From: Panacibacter ginsenosidivorans
Lineage (GTDB): Bacteria > Bacteroidota > Bacteroidia > Chitinophagales > Chitinophagaceae
Length of the DNA stretch: 64,000 nucleotides
NCBI RefSeq assembly: GCF_007971225.1
Contig: NZ_CP042435.1
Span: 1,178,001-1,242,000, forward strand
Direction of reading: 5' to 3'
The notes under the pieces were generated by a model. That model was not told where the DNA came from and made no database searches. It was given only the letters and a program-made list of their open reading frames with translations. Both the position numbers and the translations under genes were made by a program. Of this stretch, positions 26,063-34,841 are shown piece after piece (the first letter of the stretch is position 1; each line of letters starts with the position of its first letter).

Positions 26063-27088
26063 ATGATCTACAGAAGCAGGGCTCCATTACGAATTGGTTT
26101 GGCTGGCGGTGGTACAGATGTTAGTCCGTACAGCGATGAATTTGGCGGTGCAATTTTGAATGCAACGATTTCGCATTATGCACATGCAAGCATTCAACCA
26201 ATTGAAGAAAATGGTATCATTATTCAAACGCTTGACAGGAAAGAAGAGCAGCGTTTTGAATGGAATAACAATTTGCCAATTGATGGAAAACTTGATCTGT
26301 TGAAAGGCGTATATAACCGCATTCAAAAAGATTATGGTTTGCCCATGACAAATTTTTGTTTAAGCACTTTCGTAGACGCACCTGCAGGCAGTGGTTTGGG
26401 AACATCATCAACATTGGTTGTTGCGATCATTGGTGCATTTGCAGAAATGCTGAAGTTGCCATTGGGAGAATATGATATTGCGCATTATGCTTATGATATT
26501 GAAAGAAAAGATCTGCAATTAGCCGGTGGAAAACAAGATCAATATGCAGCAACATTTGGTGGCGTAAACTTTATGGAGTTTTATAGTGATGACAAAGTAA
26601 TTGTGAATCCTTTACGCATCAAACAGGAATATTTGAATGAACTGGAAAACAATCTCGTTTTATATTTTACTTCAACAAGCCGTGAATCTGCAACAATCAT
26701 AAAAGAGCAGCAAAAAAATGTGCTGGAGAAGAATGAGAAATCCATTGAAGCCATGCATTTGTTAAAAGACCAGGCCCGTATGATGAAAGAGGCTTTGTTA
26801 AAAGGCCGTTTACATGAGGTTGGAGAGATTCTTGATTACGGGTTTCAGCAGAAAAGAAATATGGCAAAAAATATTTCTAACGACGCTATTGAAACATTAT
26901 ATGAAGCTGTAAAAAAAGCTGGTGCAACAGGCGGGAAAATAAGTGGTGCAGGTGGCGGTGGGTTTATGATATTTTATTGCCCGGGCAACACACGTTATAA
27001 GGTTATTGAAACATTGAATACTTTTGGCGGCGAAGTAAAGCCTTACCGCTTTACAAAAGAAGGATTGAGAACATGGACGGCGCAGTGA
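26063..27088 (+). CDS. hddA: D-glycero-alpha-D-manno-heptose-7-phosphate kinase
   Basis: GHMP-family kinase making heptose-1,7-bisphosphate in GDP-heptose synthesis. Motifs: RSRAPLRIGLAGGGTDVSPY at the start, the ATP-loop APAGSGLGTSSTLVV near residue 110, and GGKISGAGGGGFMIFYC near residue 295. Length 341 matches HddA. Identification is strengthened by gmhA, hddC and gmhB directly downstream. Fucose/galactokinase-like relatives are less likely in this context. Confidence 0.92.
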   Translation: MIYRSRAPLRIGLAGGGTDVSPYSDEFGGAILNATISHYAHASIQPIEENGIIIQTLDRKEEQRFEWNNNLPIDGKLDLLKGVYNRIQKDYGLPMTNFCLSTFVDAPAGSGLGTSSTLVVAIIGAFAEMLKLPLGEYDIAHYAYDIERKDLQLAGGKQDQYAATFGGVNFMEFYSDDKVIVNPLRIKQEYLNELENNLVLYFTSTSRESATIIKEQQKNVLEKNEKSIEAMHLLKDQARMMKEALLKGRLHEVGEILDYGFQQKRNMAKNISNDAIETLYEAVKKAGATGGKISGAGGGGFMIFYCPGNTRYKVIETLNTFGGEVKPYRFTKEGLRTWTAQ

Positions 27089-27111
27089 TTTTGGACTTAA
27101 AAGAAAATGTT

Positions 27112-27687
27112 ATGAGTAAAAGAGTTAAAGAAATAATCAGCGCTTCAATTGAAACGAAGCAAAAGATTTTAGCAGATGAAAAAATGCTGCAAACAATCTG
27201 CGATGCAGTAAATGCAATTGCAGATGCATTTAAAAATGGAAAAAAAGTTTTGTTTTGTGGCAATGGTGGCAGCGCTGCAGATGCACAACATCTGGCTGCA
27301 GAATTTTCCGGGAGGTTCTATAAAGACAGAACAGCATTACCTTCTGAAGCTTTGCATTGCAATACATCTTATTTAACAGCAGTGGCTAATGACTATAGTT
27401 ATGATGTGATCTATTCCCGCATAATAGAAGGAACAGGCAATGCAGGAGATGTATTGGTTGGCTTAAGTACATCCGGCAATTCCGGCAATATTGTAAAAGC
27501 ATTTGAAGCTGCTAAGGAAAAACAAATGATCACAGTTGGTTTTACAGGAGAGACTGGTGGTAAGATGAAAGAATTAAGTGATTATTTATTTAATATTCCC
27601 TCGAAAGATACGCCACGCATACAGGAAAGCCATATTATGATCGGCCATATTATTTGCGAGTTGGTGGAAACAAAACTTTTCAGTTAA
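27112..27687 (+). CDS. gmhA: Phosphoheptose isomerase
   Basis: Converts sedoheptulose-7-phosphate to D-glycero-D-manno-heptose-7-phosphate, the first step of the pathway. An SIS-domain protein with FCGNGGSAADAQHLAAEFSGRF and GLSTSGNSGNIVKAFEAA. ATG 27112 (MSKRVKEII) gives 191 residues, the usual length. An ATG at 27073 would overlap the hddA end and add 13 residues; I prefer the later start. Confidence 0.93.
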   Translation: MSKRVKEIISASIETKQKILADEKMLQTICDAVNAIADAFKNGKKVLFCGNGGSAADAQHLAAEFSGRFYKDRTALPSEALHCNTSYLTAVANDYSYDVIYSRIIEGTGNAGDVLVGLSTSGNSGNIVKAFEAAKEKQMITVGFTGETGGKMKELSDYLFNIPSKDTPRIQESHIMIGHIICELVETKLFS

Positions 27688-27694
27688 TAAGAGA

Positions 27695-28399
27695 ATGAAA
27701 ATAAAAGAAGCCATTATTCTTGCCGGCGGATTAGGTACACGTTTAAGAAGCGCTGTTCCTGATCTTCCCAAATGTATGGCTCCTGTAAATGGAAAACCAT
27801 TCATTGTTTACGTTATTGATTATTTACAATCACAAGGCGTTGAAAAATTTATTCTTTCACTTGGTTACAAGCATGAAGTAATTACTGCATTTATTAAGAA
27901 CCGGTATCCAACACTTGATGTTGAATATTCCATTGAAGAAGAACCATTAGGCACAGGTGGAGCAATAAGATATGCATGTCTAAAAACTTCTGAAGACAAT
28001 GTAATTGCAACAAACGGAGATACACTTTTCAAAATTGATACAGCAAAATTGTATGGCTTTCATGCTATGTGTGGCGCAGATTGTACATTGAGTTTAAAAC
28101 CGATGAAAAATTTTGACCGCTATGGCGTTGTTGAATTGAATAAAGATTACAGCATTGCAAGTTTTAAAGAAAAGCAACAATATGAAGAAGGGTTGATAAA
28201 TGGCGGCTTATATGTCTTGAACACAAAAAAATTTTTAGCCGAATACCTTCCGTTGAAATTTTCTTTTGAAAAAGATTATCTCGAAGCCTTCTATACAAAA
28301 CGAAGAATGTATGGTGTAGTGCAGGATGAATATTTTATTGATATTGGCATTCCTGAAGATTATGAAAGGGCTCAGAAGGAATTAATAATTAATAATTAA
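27695..28399 (+). CDS. hddC: D-glycero-alpha-D-manno-heptose-1-phosphate guanylyltransferase
   Basis: Nucleotidyltransferase of 234 residues with IILAGGLGTRLRSAVPDLPK (NTP-binding signature) and ATNGDTLF (metal-binding Asp). It starts 7 bp after gmhA. Together with hddA and gmhB the product is expected to be GDP-D-glycero-alpha-D-manno-heptose. The family alone would also allow another sugar nucleotide; the neighbours decide. Its C-terminal codons fall in a small AATTAATAATT tandem. Confidence 0.88.
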   Translation: MKIKEAIILAGGLGTRLRSAVPDLPKCMAPVNGKPFIVYVIDYLQSQGVEKFILSLGYKHEVITAFIKNRYPTLDVEYSIEEEPLGTGGAIRYACLKTSEDNVIATNGDTLFKIDTAKLYGFHAMCGADCTLSLKPMKNFDRYGVVELNKDYSIASFKEKQQYEEGLINGGLYVLNTKKFLAEYLPLKFSFEKDYLEAFYTKRRMYGVVQDEYFIDIGIPEDYERAQKELIINN

Positions 28400-28422
28400 T
28401 AATTGCTGAAGCACAGTCATAA

Positions 28423-28480
28423 GTACAAGTGTGCGACGCAACGAAAGCATAATAGCAATAATAGAGTTCGGTTAAAAATA
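28423..28480 (+). repeat. Dispersed repeat copy 13, core form A
   Basis: GTACAAGTGTGCGACGCAAC followed by GAAAGCATAATAGC and a GGTTAAAAAT tail, between hddC and gmhB. Confidence 0.85.
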
Positions 28481-28491
28481 TATTTCAATAA

Positions 28492-29046
28492 ATGATAGAC
28501 TATAGTTTGATAGATAAATCGTGGACATTATTTCTTGATCGCGACGGTGTAATTAATGAAGACAAGGTGGGTAGCTATATTTTCAACAGAAATGAATTTA
28601 TTTTTATGCCCGGCGCGGAAGAAGCGATAAAACTTTTTTCAGATGTTTTTGGATTGATCATGATTGTTACCAATCAACGCGGTGTGGGTAAAGGTTTAAT
28701 GACTGTTGAAGACCTTGAAGACATCCATATTTATATGCGGGAAGGACTTGCAAAACTTGGCGGCAGAATTGATAAAATTTATTTTGCTCCTGACTTACAT
28801 AATGGTGGTATCAATCGAAAACCCCTGCCCGGCATGGCTTTGCAGGCAAAGGAAGATTTTCCACAAATAGATTTTCATAAGAGCATTATGGTAGGAAATA
28901 AATTAAGTGACATGGAATTTGGACGTAATATAGAAGCAAAAACAATTTTCATTCCTTCTACCAATCCGGAAACGCCGTTCCCACATCCACTGATCGATGA
29001 AAGGCTGGATAGTTTGTATGAAGTTGCAAAACGGTTGCGTCATTAA
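28492..29046 (+). CDS. gmhB: D-glycero-D-manno-heptose-1,7-bisphosphate 7-phosphatase
   Basis: HAD-family phosphatase of 184 residues: LFLDRDGVINED (nucleophile and acid Asp), VTNQRGVGKGLM and KSIMVGNKLSDMEFGRN. It removes the 7-phosphate before guanylylation. The zinc-binding Cys/His cluster of enterobacterial GmhB is absent: the corresponding stretch reads YFAPDLHNGGINRKPLPGM with no Cys. A dispersed repeat copy lies between hddC and this gene, so it may be transcribed separately. Confidence 0.88.
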   Translation: MIDYSLIDKSWTLFLDRDGVINEDKVGSYIFNRNEFIFMPGAEEAIKLFSDVFGLIMIVTNQRGVGKGLMTVEDLEDIHIYMREGLAKLGGRIDKIYFAPDLHNGGINRKPLPGMALQAKEDFPQIDFHKSIMVGNKLSDMEFGRNIEAKTIFIPSTNPETPFPHPLIDERLDSLYEVAKRLRH

Positions 29047-29125
29047 TTATATCCTAATGTTTTGACAGCAAACAATAATCTATCTTCAAAAGCGTAGAAA
29101 GTAAGTCGTCAGTTTTTCAACATAT

Positions 29126-30037
29126 ATGAAACAAATACTTATCCTGATATTATTCTTTTGTTCTTTTACCGTCAACGCACAGTTGACTCCTGTCAACAAA
29201 AAGTTATTGCTAACGATGGAAGATTCATTGAACCTGTATTCCAAAAAGATGGTAATGGCACAGGACCCTTCAACGCGTTTTTATGCAGACAGCGTCTTTA
29301 TTAAAAAATTTGTGCAGGCGTTGAAAGTTCCGGGTTCTTTTGAATATGCTTTTGATTCTGTAAAAACTGTTTCCAAATTATATGCACCGGATAGTTTATT
29401 CCGCATATATACGTGGGAGATTCAAAAAGATGAAAGCTATTTCCGGCAATTTGGCGCAATTCAAATGCACACTACTGATGGCAGCTTGAAATTATTTCCT
29501 TTGTTTGACCAAAGTGATTATGCATCTATCCCAACAGATTCTGTGCGAACAAACAGGAACTGGATCGGCGCTATTTATTACCAGGTTGTAATGAAAGAAT
29601 TCAACGGTAAAAAATATTACACGCTGATCGGCCTTGATGACAACGATTTTACCAGCACCCGCAAATGGATCGAGGTTTTATATTTTGATGCAAACGGGCA
29701 GCCTGTTTTTGGTGGCGATTTCTTTACTTATAGAAATGAGGATAATAAGCCGGAACAGCCAGTTGCACGGTTTTGTCTTGAATTTAAAAAGGATGCCAAA
29801 GCAAGATTGAATTACGACAAACAATTAGATATTATAACATTTGACCATCTCGTAAGCGAAACAGCAAATGATAACAGCAAATACAACCTTATACCAGATG
29901 GTGACTATGAAGGCTTTAAATGGAGTAATGGTAAATGGGTACATGTATCAAAAATATTTGCCGAACAAAAATTAAAAGATGGCGAAGCTCCGGTACCGGT
30001 GCCTTTCCGGGATGACGACGGCAATCCACTTAATTAA
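29126..30037 (+). CDS. Secreted protein of unknown function
   Basis: A 303-residue protein with a clear signal peptide (MKQILILILFFCSFTVNAQ). The mature part is rich in aromatic beta-strand segments (IYTWEIQKDESYFRQFGAI, NWIGAIYYQVV, KWIEVLYFDANGQPVFGG, CLEFKKDAKARLNYD) and ends with PVPFRDDDGNPLN. I do not recognise a named domain. It is probably a periplasmic or surface protein of a Bacteroidota-specific family. A hairpin terminator follows 6 bp after the stop. Confidence 0.8.
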   Translation: MKQILILILFFCSFTVNAQLTPVNKKLLLTMEDSLNLYSKKMVMAQDPSTRFYADSVFIKKFVQALKVPGSFEYAFDSVKTVSKLYAPDSLFRIYTWEIQKDESYFRQFGAIQMHTTDGSLKLFPLFDQSDYASIPTDSVRTNRNWIGAIYYQVVMKEFNGKKYYTLIGLDDNDFTSTRKWIEVLYFDANGQPVFGGDFFTYRNEDNKPEQPVARFCLEFKKDAKARLNYDKQLDIITFDHLVSETANDNSKYNLIPDGDYEGFKWSNGKWVHVSKIFAEQKLKDGEAPVPVPFRDDDGNPLN

Positions 30038-30042
30038 ACCAA

Positions 30043-30073
30043 AAAAGCTAAGGCGAAATTTCCTTAGCTTTTT
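30043..30073 (+). terminator. Rho-independent terminator
   Basis: Inverted repeat AAAAGCTAAGG / CCTTAGCTTTT with an 8-nt loop and following T-rich run, 6 bp after the stop of the secreted protein gene. It could also act from the minus strand on infC. Confidence 0.85.
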
Positions 30074-30099
30074 ATTTTATCGATCAATGAAATTATCCC

Positions 30100-30163
30100 C
30101 ATACTTGTGATACCGACGATGGTTTTTCATGGCATCGTCCCTTGCGTCGCAATCCTTTCATCT
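30100..30163 (-). repeat. Dispersed repeat copy 14, diverged core form A
   Basis: Plus strand GGCATCGTCCCTTGCGTCGCAATC; the head GTACAAG is lost (ATGAAAGG). Same sub-form as copy 15. Confidence 0.7.
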
Positions 30164-30186
30164 GTTGAATAAACATTATACTAATC

Positions 30187-30780
30187 TTATTCTGCAGTTT
30201 CTTTTTTCTTCTTGCTTGTTTTTGGTGTAAGCATCAGCAACATTCTTTTGCCTTCCAGTTTAGGCAATGCTTCCGGCTGACCAACCTCTGCCAAACGTTC
30301 AGCAAATTTCAATAGCACCAGTTCGCCTCTTTCTTTAAACATGATGGCACGACCTTTAAATTGCACGTATGCCTTTACTTTATTACCATCTTTCAAAAAT
30401 TTTTCAGCATGTTTGGCTTTGAAATCAAAATCATGATCATCAGTGCCTGGCGTAAAACGAATTTCTTTCACCTCGCTTTGCTTGGCATTAGCTTTCATGT
30501 CTTTCTCTTTACGTTTCTTTTCGTAAAGAAATTTTTTATAATCGATCGCCTTGCAAACCGGCGGGTCTGCATTTGGCGAAATTTCTACAAGATCAAGTTC
30601 AAGGTCACGAGCGATTCTTCTTGCCTCTTCTGTGGGATAAACGCCTACAGTTACATTATCTCCCACCAATCGTACCTGCGGTACTCTTATTCTTTCATTG
30701 ATACGATGCTCAGGCTCCGGTTGCCTGTTAAAGCGTGGGTTGAAACGGCCCCCACCTCCTCCTCTGTTAGGTAACGCCAT
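30187..30780 (-). CDS. infC: Translation initiation factor IF-3
   Basis: Binds the 30S subunit and checks initiator tRNA pairing. After a Gly/Arg-rich leader (1-24) come the N-domain (NERIRVPQVRLVGDNVTVGVYPTEEARRIA), the linker KKRKEKDMKANAKQSEVKEIRF and the C-domain with VKAYVQFKGRAIMFKERGELVLL. Length is 197. It starts with ATG at 30780. It lies 50 bp after thrS as in most bacteria, but the usual rpmI and rplT do not follow; the next gene is convergent. Confidence 0.97.
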   Translation of the reverse strand: MALPNRGGGGGRFNPRFNRQPEPEHRINERIRVPQVRLVGDNVTVGVYPTEEARRIARDLELDLVEISPNADPPVCKAIDYKKFLYEKKRKEKDMKANAKQSEVKEIRFTPGTDDHDFDFKAKHAEKFLKDGNKVKAYVQFKGRAIMFKERGELVLLKFAERLAEVGQPEALPKLEGKRMLLMLTPKTSKKKKETAE

Positions 30781-30830
30781 TAATTGTTGTTTAGTTAAAA
30801 ATGTTTTAGTTAAAGATATAAATGTTTCTT

Positions 30831-32765
30831 TTATTCAGCACTACGATTTTTTATCTCTGCTGTTATTATTCCAATGAACTCATCAACTGTTTGTGTGCCA
30901 GTATCTCCTTTGCCCTGCCTGCGTATAGACAGTTTGTTTTCGTTCACTTCTTTTTCACCCAGTACCAGCATATAAGGCACGCGGCTCAGTTCTGCCTCAC
31001 GTATCTTCTTTCCTATTTTTTCACTGCGGTCATCTATCTCAACCCTGATTCCCACAGACCTCAGTCTCTTTCTTACGTCATTGGCGTAATCCATGAACTT
31101 ATCACTGATCGGCAATATTTTTACCTGCAGTGGCGCTAACCATACGGGTAGCTTTCCTGCATAATGTTCCAGCAAAAAGCCGATGAACCTTTCATGTGTT
31201 CCCAATGGCGCCCGATGAATGATCAACGGTGTTTCTGATTTATTATCCTGTGTAGTGTACTCCAGTTTAAAACTGCGCCCCTGCGAAAAATCAACCTGGT
31301 TAGTTGCCAGGGTAAATTCTCTTCCTATAACACTGTATATCTGAACATCTATTTTGGGACCATAGAAAGCTGCCTCATCCTGTACTTCTACGTATGGAAT
31401 GTTCGAAGAGATCAAAACATTACGAACCATTTCTTCTGTTTCTTTCCAAAGCTCTGGTTCATTCACATATTTAATCCCAAGTTTTTCCGGTGAATGCAAA
31501 GACAAACGCATTACATATTTATCTACGCCAAATATTTTGAAATATTTCAGGTACATATCATTTACTGCCCTAAACTCAGCTCCAAACTGCTCTTTGGTGC
31601 AGTAAATATGCGCATCATTCATGTGCAGGCAACGAACACGCATCAGACCAAACAACTCACCGCTTTGCTCATAACGATATACGGTACCATATTCCGCAAT
31701 ACGGTAAGGCAAATCGCGGTAGCTTTTTGGTTCTGCTGCAAATATTTTATGGTGATGCGGACAGTTCATCGATTTCAGATAATATTTCTCACCATCCAAT
31801 TCCATGGGCGGATACATGCTGTCTGCATAATATGGAAGATGCCCGCTTGTTAAGTACATACTTTCTTTAGCTATATGCGGCGTAACTACACGCTTATAAC
31901 CCGCATCTTCTTCTGTTTCTTTTGCAAGCTTTTCAAGTTCCTCAATAATGATCGTTCCATTAGGCATCCACATAATTAAACCCGGACCAACGTCATCATC
32001 CATTGTATAAATACCAAGCTCTTTACCAAGTTTACGATGATCTCTCTTCTTTGCTTCTTCCAGCATTTGCAGGTAAGCATCTAATTCTTTCTGACTTGGG
32101 AATGTTATACCATAAACACGTGTAAGCTGCTTATTTTTCTCATCGCCTTTCCAGTAAGCGCCGGCAATATTGGTTAGTTTGATCGCTTTTATAAATCCTG
32201 TGTTTGGAATATGAGGACCGCGACAGAGATCGGTAAAATTACCCTGTGTATAGAAAGTTATTTTACCATCTTCAAGATTCTGCAAAAGATCCAGTTTGTA
32301 TTCATCACCTTTCTCTGTAAAATATTGAACGGCATCCGGCTTGGAAATTTCTTTCCTTAAATAAACATTGTTTTGCTTTGCCAGTTCATTCATTTTTTTC
32401 TCTAACGCTGCAAGATCTTCTTCGCTTAGTTTCCTGTCGCCAAGATCCATGTCATAATAGAATCCATTATCTAACGGCGGACCCACCCAAAACTTTACGC
32501 CTGGAAACATGGTTTCCACAGCTTCTGCCATCAGGTGTGCAGAGGAATGCCAGAAAGTAGATTTACCATCCGTATCATCCCACATCAGCAATTTTAAAGA
32601 AGCATCATTGGTGATTGGTCTTGTTGCATCCCAAACTTCGCCATTTACATTTGCGGCCAGCACTTTGCGGGCCAGTCCTTCGCTGATAGATTTTGCTACA
32701 TCCAATGCAGAAACGCCGGGCTCATATTGTCTTACGGCGCCATCTGGTAAAGTAATATTGATCAT
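30831..32765 (-). CDS. thrS: Threonyl-tRNA synthetase
   Basis: Class II synthetase charging tRNA-Thr. Parts in order: TGS domain (1-62, MINITLPDGAVRQYEPGVSALDVAKSI), editing domain with HSSAHLMAEAV and CRGPHIPNTG, catalytic core with NCPHHHKIF, YRYEQSGELFGLMRVRCLHMNDAHIYC (motif 2 region) and APLGTHERFIGFLLEHYAG (motif 3), then the anticodon-binding domain (LPVWLAPLQVKILP onwards). Length 644 is standard. Probably cotranscribed with infC. Confidence 0.98.
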   Translation of the reverse strand: MINITLPDGAVRQYEPGVSALDVAKSISEGLARKVLAANVNGEVWDATRPITNDASLKLLMWDDTDGKSTFWHSSAHLMAEAVETMFPGVKFWVGPPLDNGFYYDMDLGDRKLSEEDLAALEKKMNELAKQNNVYLRKEISKPDAVQYFTEKGDEYKLDLLQNLEDGKITFYTQGNFTDLCRGPHIPNTGFIKAIKLTNIAGAYWKGDEKNKQLTRVYGITFPSQKELDAYLQMLEEAKKRDHRKLGKELGIYTMDDDVGPGLIMWMPNGTIIIEELEKLAKETEEDAGYKRVVTPHIAKESMYLTSGHLPYYADSMYPPMELDGEKYYLKSMNCPHHHKIFAAEPKSYRDLPYRIAEYGTVYRYEQSGELFGLMRVRCLHMNDAHIYCTKEQFGAEFRAVNDMYLKYFKIFGVDKYVMRLSLHSPEKLGIKYVNEPELWKETEEMVRNVLISSNIPYVEVQDEAAFYGPKIDVQIYSVIGREFTLATNQVDFSQGRSFKLEYTTQDNKSETPLIIHRAPLGTHERFIGFLLEHYAGKLPVWLAPLQVKILPISDKFMDYANDVRKRLRSVGIRVEIDDRSEKIGKKIREAELSRVPYMLVLGEKEVNENKLSIRRQGKGDTGTQTVDEFIGIITAEIKNRSAE

Positions 32766-32783
32766 GCTTGCTTTATTCCTTGA

Positions 32784-32848
32784 AATTATTGTAATACCGG
32801 CTTTAGTATCTTATGGCATCGTCCCTTGCGTCGCAATCACTTTATCTG
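32784..32848 (-). repeat. Dispersed repeat copy 15, diverged core form A
   Basis: Plus strand GGCATCGTCCCTTGCGTCGCAATC, nearly identical to copy 14 over this stretch; tail points to the thrS start. Confidence 0.7.
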
Positions 32849-32960
32849 TATATCATGTAGCAGCAACGGAGAAAGAAAGAAGCCATTATTTTCCGGGCTG
32901 CAAAAGTAGCAAATGATTATGAAATGCAATGTGTTTAAAATCAGGTGTTCGTTGCTGCAT

Positions 32961-33034
32961 AAAGATCAGAACGTACAAGTGAGGTGACACAACCAAAGCT
33001 TAATAGCAAGTTACTGCCCGTCACACAAAAAACC
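32961..33034 (+). repeat. Dispersed repeat copy 16, core form B with 1-bp insertion
   Basis: GAACGTACAAGTGAGGTGACACAAC (extra G in the core), then AAAGCTTAATAGCAAG. Upstream of the secreted protein gene. Confidence 0.8.
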
Positions 33035-33114
33035 TTTCGAAGAAATTTCGGATTCATCACGATAAACTTCGTAAACCTTAACTGTTTTTTATCAGCTGGT
33101 GTTATATTGCACGG

Positions 33115-33122
33115 TAGATTTG
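33115..33122 (+). promoter_or_regulatory. Candidate Bacteroidota -7 box TAGATTTG
   Basis: Matches the Bacteroidota -7 consensus TAnnTTTG, ending 4 bp before the ATG at 33127, so the transcript would be nearly leaderless. No clear -33 TTG box at the right spacing was found, so this is tentative. Confidence 0.3.
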
Positions 33123-33126
33123 TAAT

Positions 33127-34275
33127 ATGAAATTCCGGCTTTTATTATTGACTCTCTTACTTGTTAGTGCCGCCGTCCATGCCCAGAAAATTACAGGGAT
33201 ATGGAGGGGTTATTTCAATTCCGGTTACGGCTACTTTAAACAACAATACAAATATGAAGTGCAGATAAATGAACTTACCAATAAAGCACTGCAGAAAGGC
33301 ATACAGGGCGTTACTTATTCTTACCGCACCACCGTTTTTTATGGCAAAGCAAGCCTGCAGGGCATTTATGATTCAAAGAATAAAAGCCTTACAATAAAAG
33401 AAACCAAACTTGTAGAATTAAAGATCGCCGATAAAAGCGAACCCTGCTTAATGACCTGTTATCTTGATTACAGGAAAGAAGGGGAAACAGAAATACTGGA
33501 AGGTAGTTTTATAAGCGTGAACATGAACTCAAAAGGAGATTGCGGCAGCGGCTACGTATATCTTGAAAAAGTGGAAGAGTCTGATTTTGTAAAAGAAGAT
33601 TTTTTGGTAAAGAAAAACAAACCTGCAATAAAGCCACCTGTTGCAAAAACAACACCGCCTGCTAACACAACACCGAAAGCACAACCATTAGCTGGTAACA
33701 AAAAAAATACCACTGCGCCACCAGTTGTAAAAAAATCAACTCCTGATGTAAAAAAACCTGTTGCCCCAAAAGCCGGTGACAACACGGTAAAAAGGAAAAG
33801 CACAGATACTTCGCCTGACACTATTGTAAAGATGACTCCTGTGGTACCAAAAGTTGTAAACCCAACGGATGATATACTTTCAAAGAAGACGCTACCTGTA
33901 CCGGATGTTATAAAAGACAGGGATAACCCTTTGGTAAAAAAGATCACTACGGCATCGCAGGATATACAGATACAATTGTATGATAACGGTGAAATTGATG
34001 GTGATACCATTACTGTTTATGACAATAACCAGGTTATTGCTTTTAGGAGAGGGCTTACCAAAAAAGCAATCACTATCAATATAAAAGCAACGGCTGATAA
34101 TCCTTATCATGAGATCGTAATGGTGGCCAATAATCTTGGCACCATACCCCCCAACACTGCATTAATGGTGATTACTACAGATGGCAGACATTATGAATTG
34201 TTTGTATCGTCTGATGAAAAGAAAAATGCCAAAGTGGTGATAGAATATAAACAACCGGGCACAGACTCCAAATAA
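33127..34275 (+). CDS. Secreted two-domain protein of unknown function (paralogue of 44651-45898)
   Basis: Signal peptide (1-19, VSAAVHAQ), then a beta-rich N-domain (about 20-155; GIWRGYFNSGYGYF, SEPCLMTCYLDYR), a low-complexity Pro/Lys/Thr linker (about 160-270), and a C-domain (about 275-382) with IQLYDNGEIDGDTITVYDNN and MVANNLGTIPPNTALMVI. The same arrangement and C-domain recur in the 415-residue protein near 45 kb. Acts outside the cytoplasm; function unknown. The linker suggests two folded modules held apart at the cell surface. Confidence 0.8.
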   Translation: MKFRLLLLTLLLVSAAVHAQKITGIWRGYFNSGYGYFKQQYKYEVQINELTNKALQKGIQGVTYSYRTTVFYGKASLQGIYDSKNKSLTIKETKLVELKIADKSEPCLMTCYLDYRKEGETEILEGSFISVNMNSKGDCGSGYVYLEKVEESDFVKEDFLVKKNKPAIKPPVAKTTPPANTTPKAQPLAGNKKNTTAPPVVKKSTPDVKKPVAPKAGDNTVKRKSTDTSPDTIVKMTPVVPKVVNPTDDILSKKTLPVPDVIKDRDNPLVKKITTASQDIQIQLYDNGEIDGDTITVYDNNQVIAFRRGLTKKAITINIKATADNPYHEIVMVANNLGTIPPNTALMVITTDGRHYELFVSSDEKKNAKVVIEYKQPGTDSK

Positions 34276-34354
34276 CTTAACAGTAAGGTTATTTTATTTA
34301 GCTACATTAGCCTGTAGTTTCATTCGCTTATTTTATCATCCAAAAATCTAACTT

Positions 34355-34654
34355 ATGGGATTCTTTCAAAAACTATTAGGTGGTAATAAAGGTGGCGGCA
34401 AAATGGCTGACCTTCTTCAAACGCTTATTACAGATCTTAATCTTGATCAGAACCAGGTGGCTAAACTGAAGGAGGCATTTCAGTCATTCAAACAGCAACG
34501 CCAAAGTATAAAATCAACAGGTGGCGACAGAAGCCAGATACAGCAGGCAAGAGCACAAATGACGCAGCAAATGATGGGTTTCTTAAACGACCAGCAGAAA
34601 CAAATATTTGCTGCCAATGCTGCAAAGTATGATGGCATTTTACACCAGGAATAA
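34355..34654 (+). CDS. Small Gln-rich helical protein, Spy/CpxP-like
   Basis: A 99-residue, mostly helical protein with a Gly-rich start (MGFFQKLLGGNKGGGKM) and no signal peptide. The segment LNLDQNQVAKLKEAFQSFKQQRQ, followed by MGFLNDQQKQIF, resembles the LTxxQ helical repeats of Spy/CpxP-type proteins, but true family membership is uncertain. It follows the secreted-protein gene by 79 bp and may be expressed with it. Confidence 0.65.
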   Translation: MGFFQKLLGGNKGGGKMADLLQTLITDLNLDQNQVAKLKEAFQSFKQQRQSIKSTGGDRSQIQQARAQMTQQMMGFLNDQQKQIFAANAAKYDGILHQE

Positions 34655-34717
34655 TTTGGAAACCTTGCTGAAATAGGTTGACTAAAAATCAATTAAATTA
34701 TATCCATAAAAGCTCCG

Positions 34718-34790
34718 TAAAGTTCTGAACGCACAAGTGAGTGACACAACAGGTGTTGAATAGGATTACTACAGCCCGTTAACATAAATT
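34718..34790 (+). repeat. Dispersed repeat copy 17, core form B
   Basis: Longest head: AAAGTTCTGAACGCACAAG, core GTGAGTGACACAAC, tail to AACATAAATTT. Upstream of the ndk promoter. Confidence 0.85.
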
Positions 34791-34815
34791 TCTCCGCCGT
34801 TTACATTCTTACGCT

Positions 34816-34823
34816 TACATTTG
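34816..34823 (+). promoter_or_regulatory. Candidate -7 box TACATTTG for ndk
   Basis: Fits TAnnTTTG and lies 18 bp upstream of the ndk ATG, downstream of the repeat copy in this spacer. The -33 element is unclear. Confidence 0.35.
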
Positions 34824-34841
34824 CCGCCAAATTTATACGTG

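Larger units (their letters stand above)
32766..33126. other. 361-bp divergent spacer upstream of thrS
   Basis: Holds repeat copies 15 and 16 head to head and, at the right edge, a -7-like box for the secreted protein gene. No gene is seen. Confidence 0.6.
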
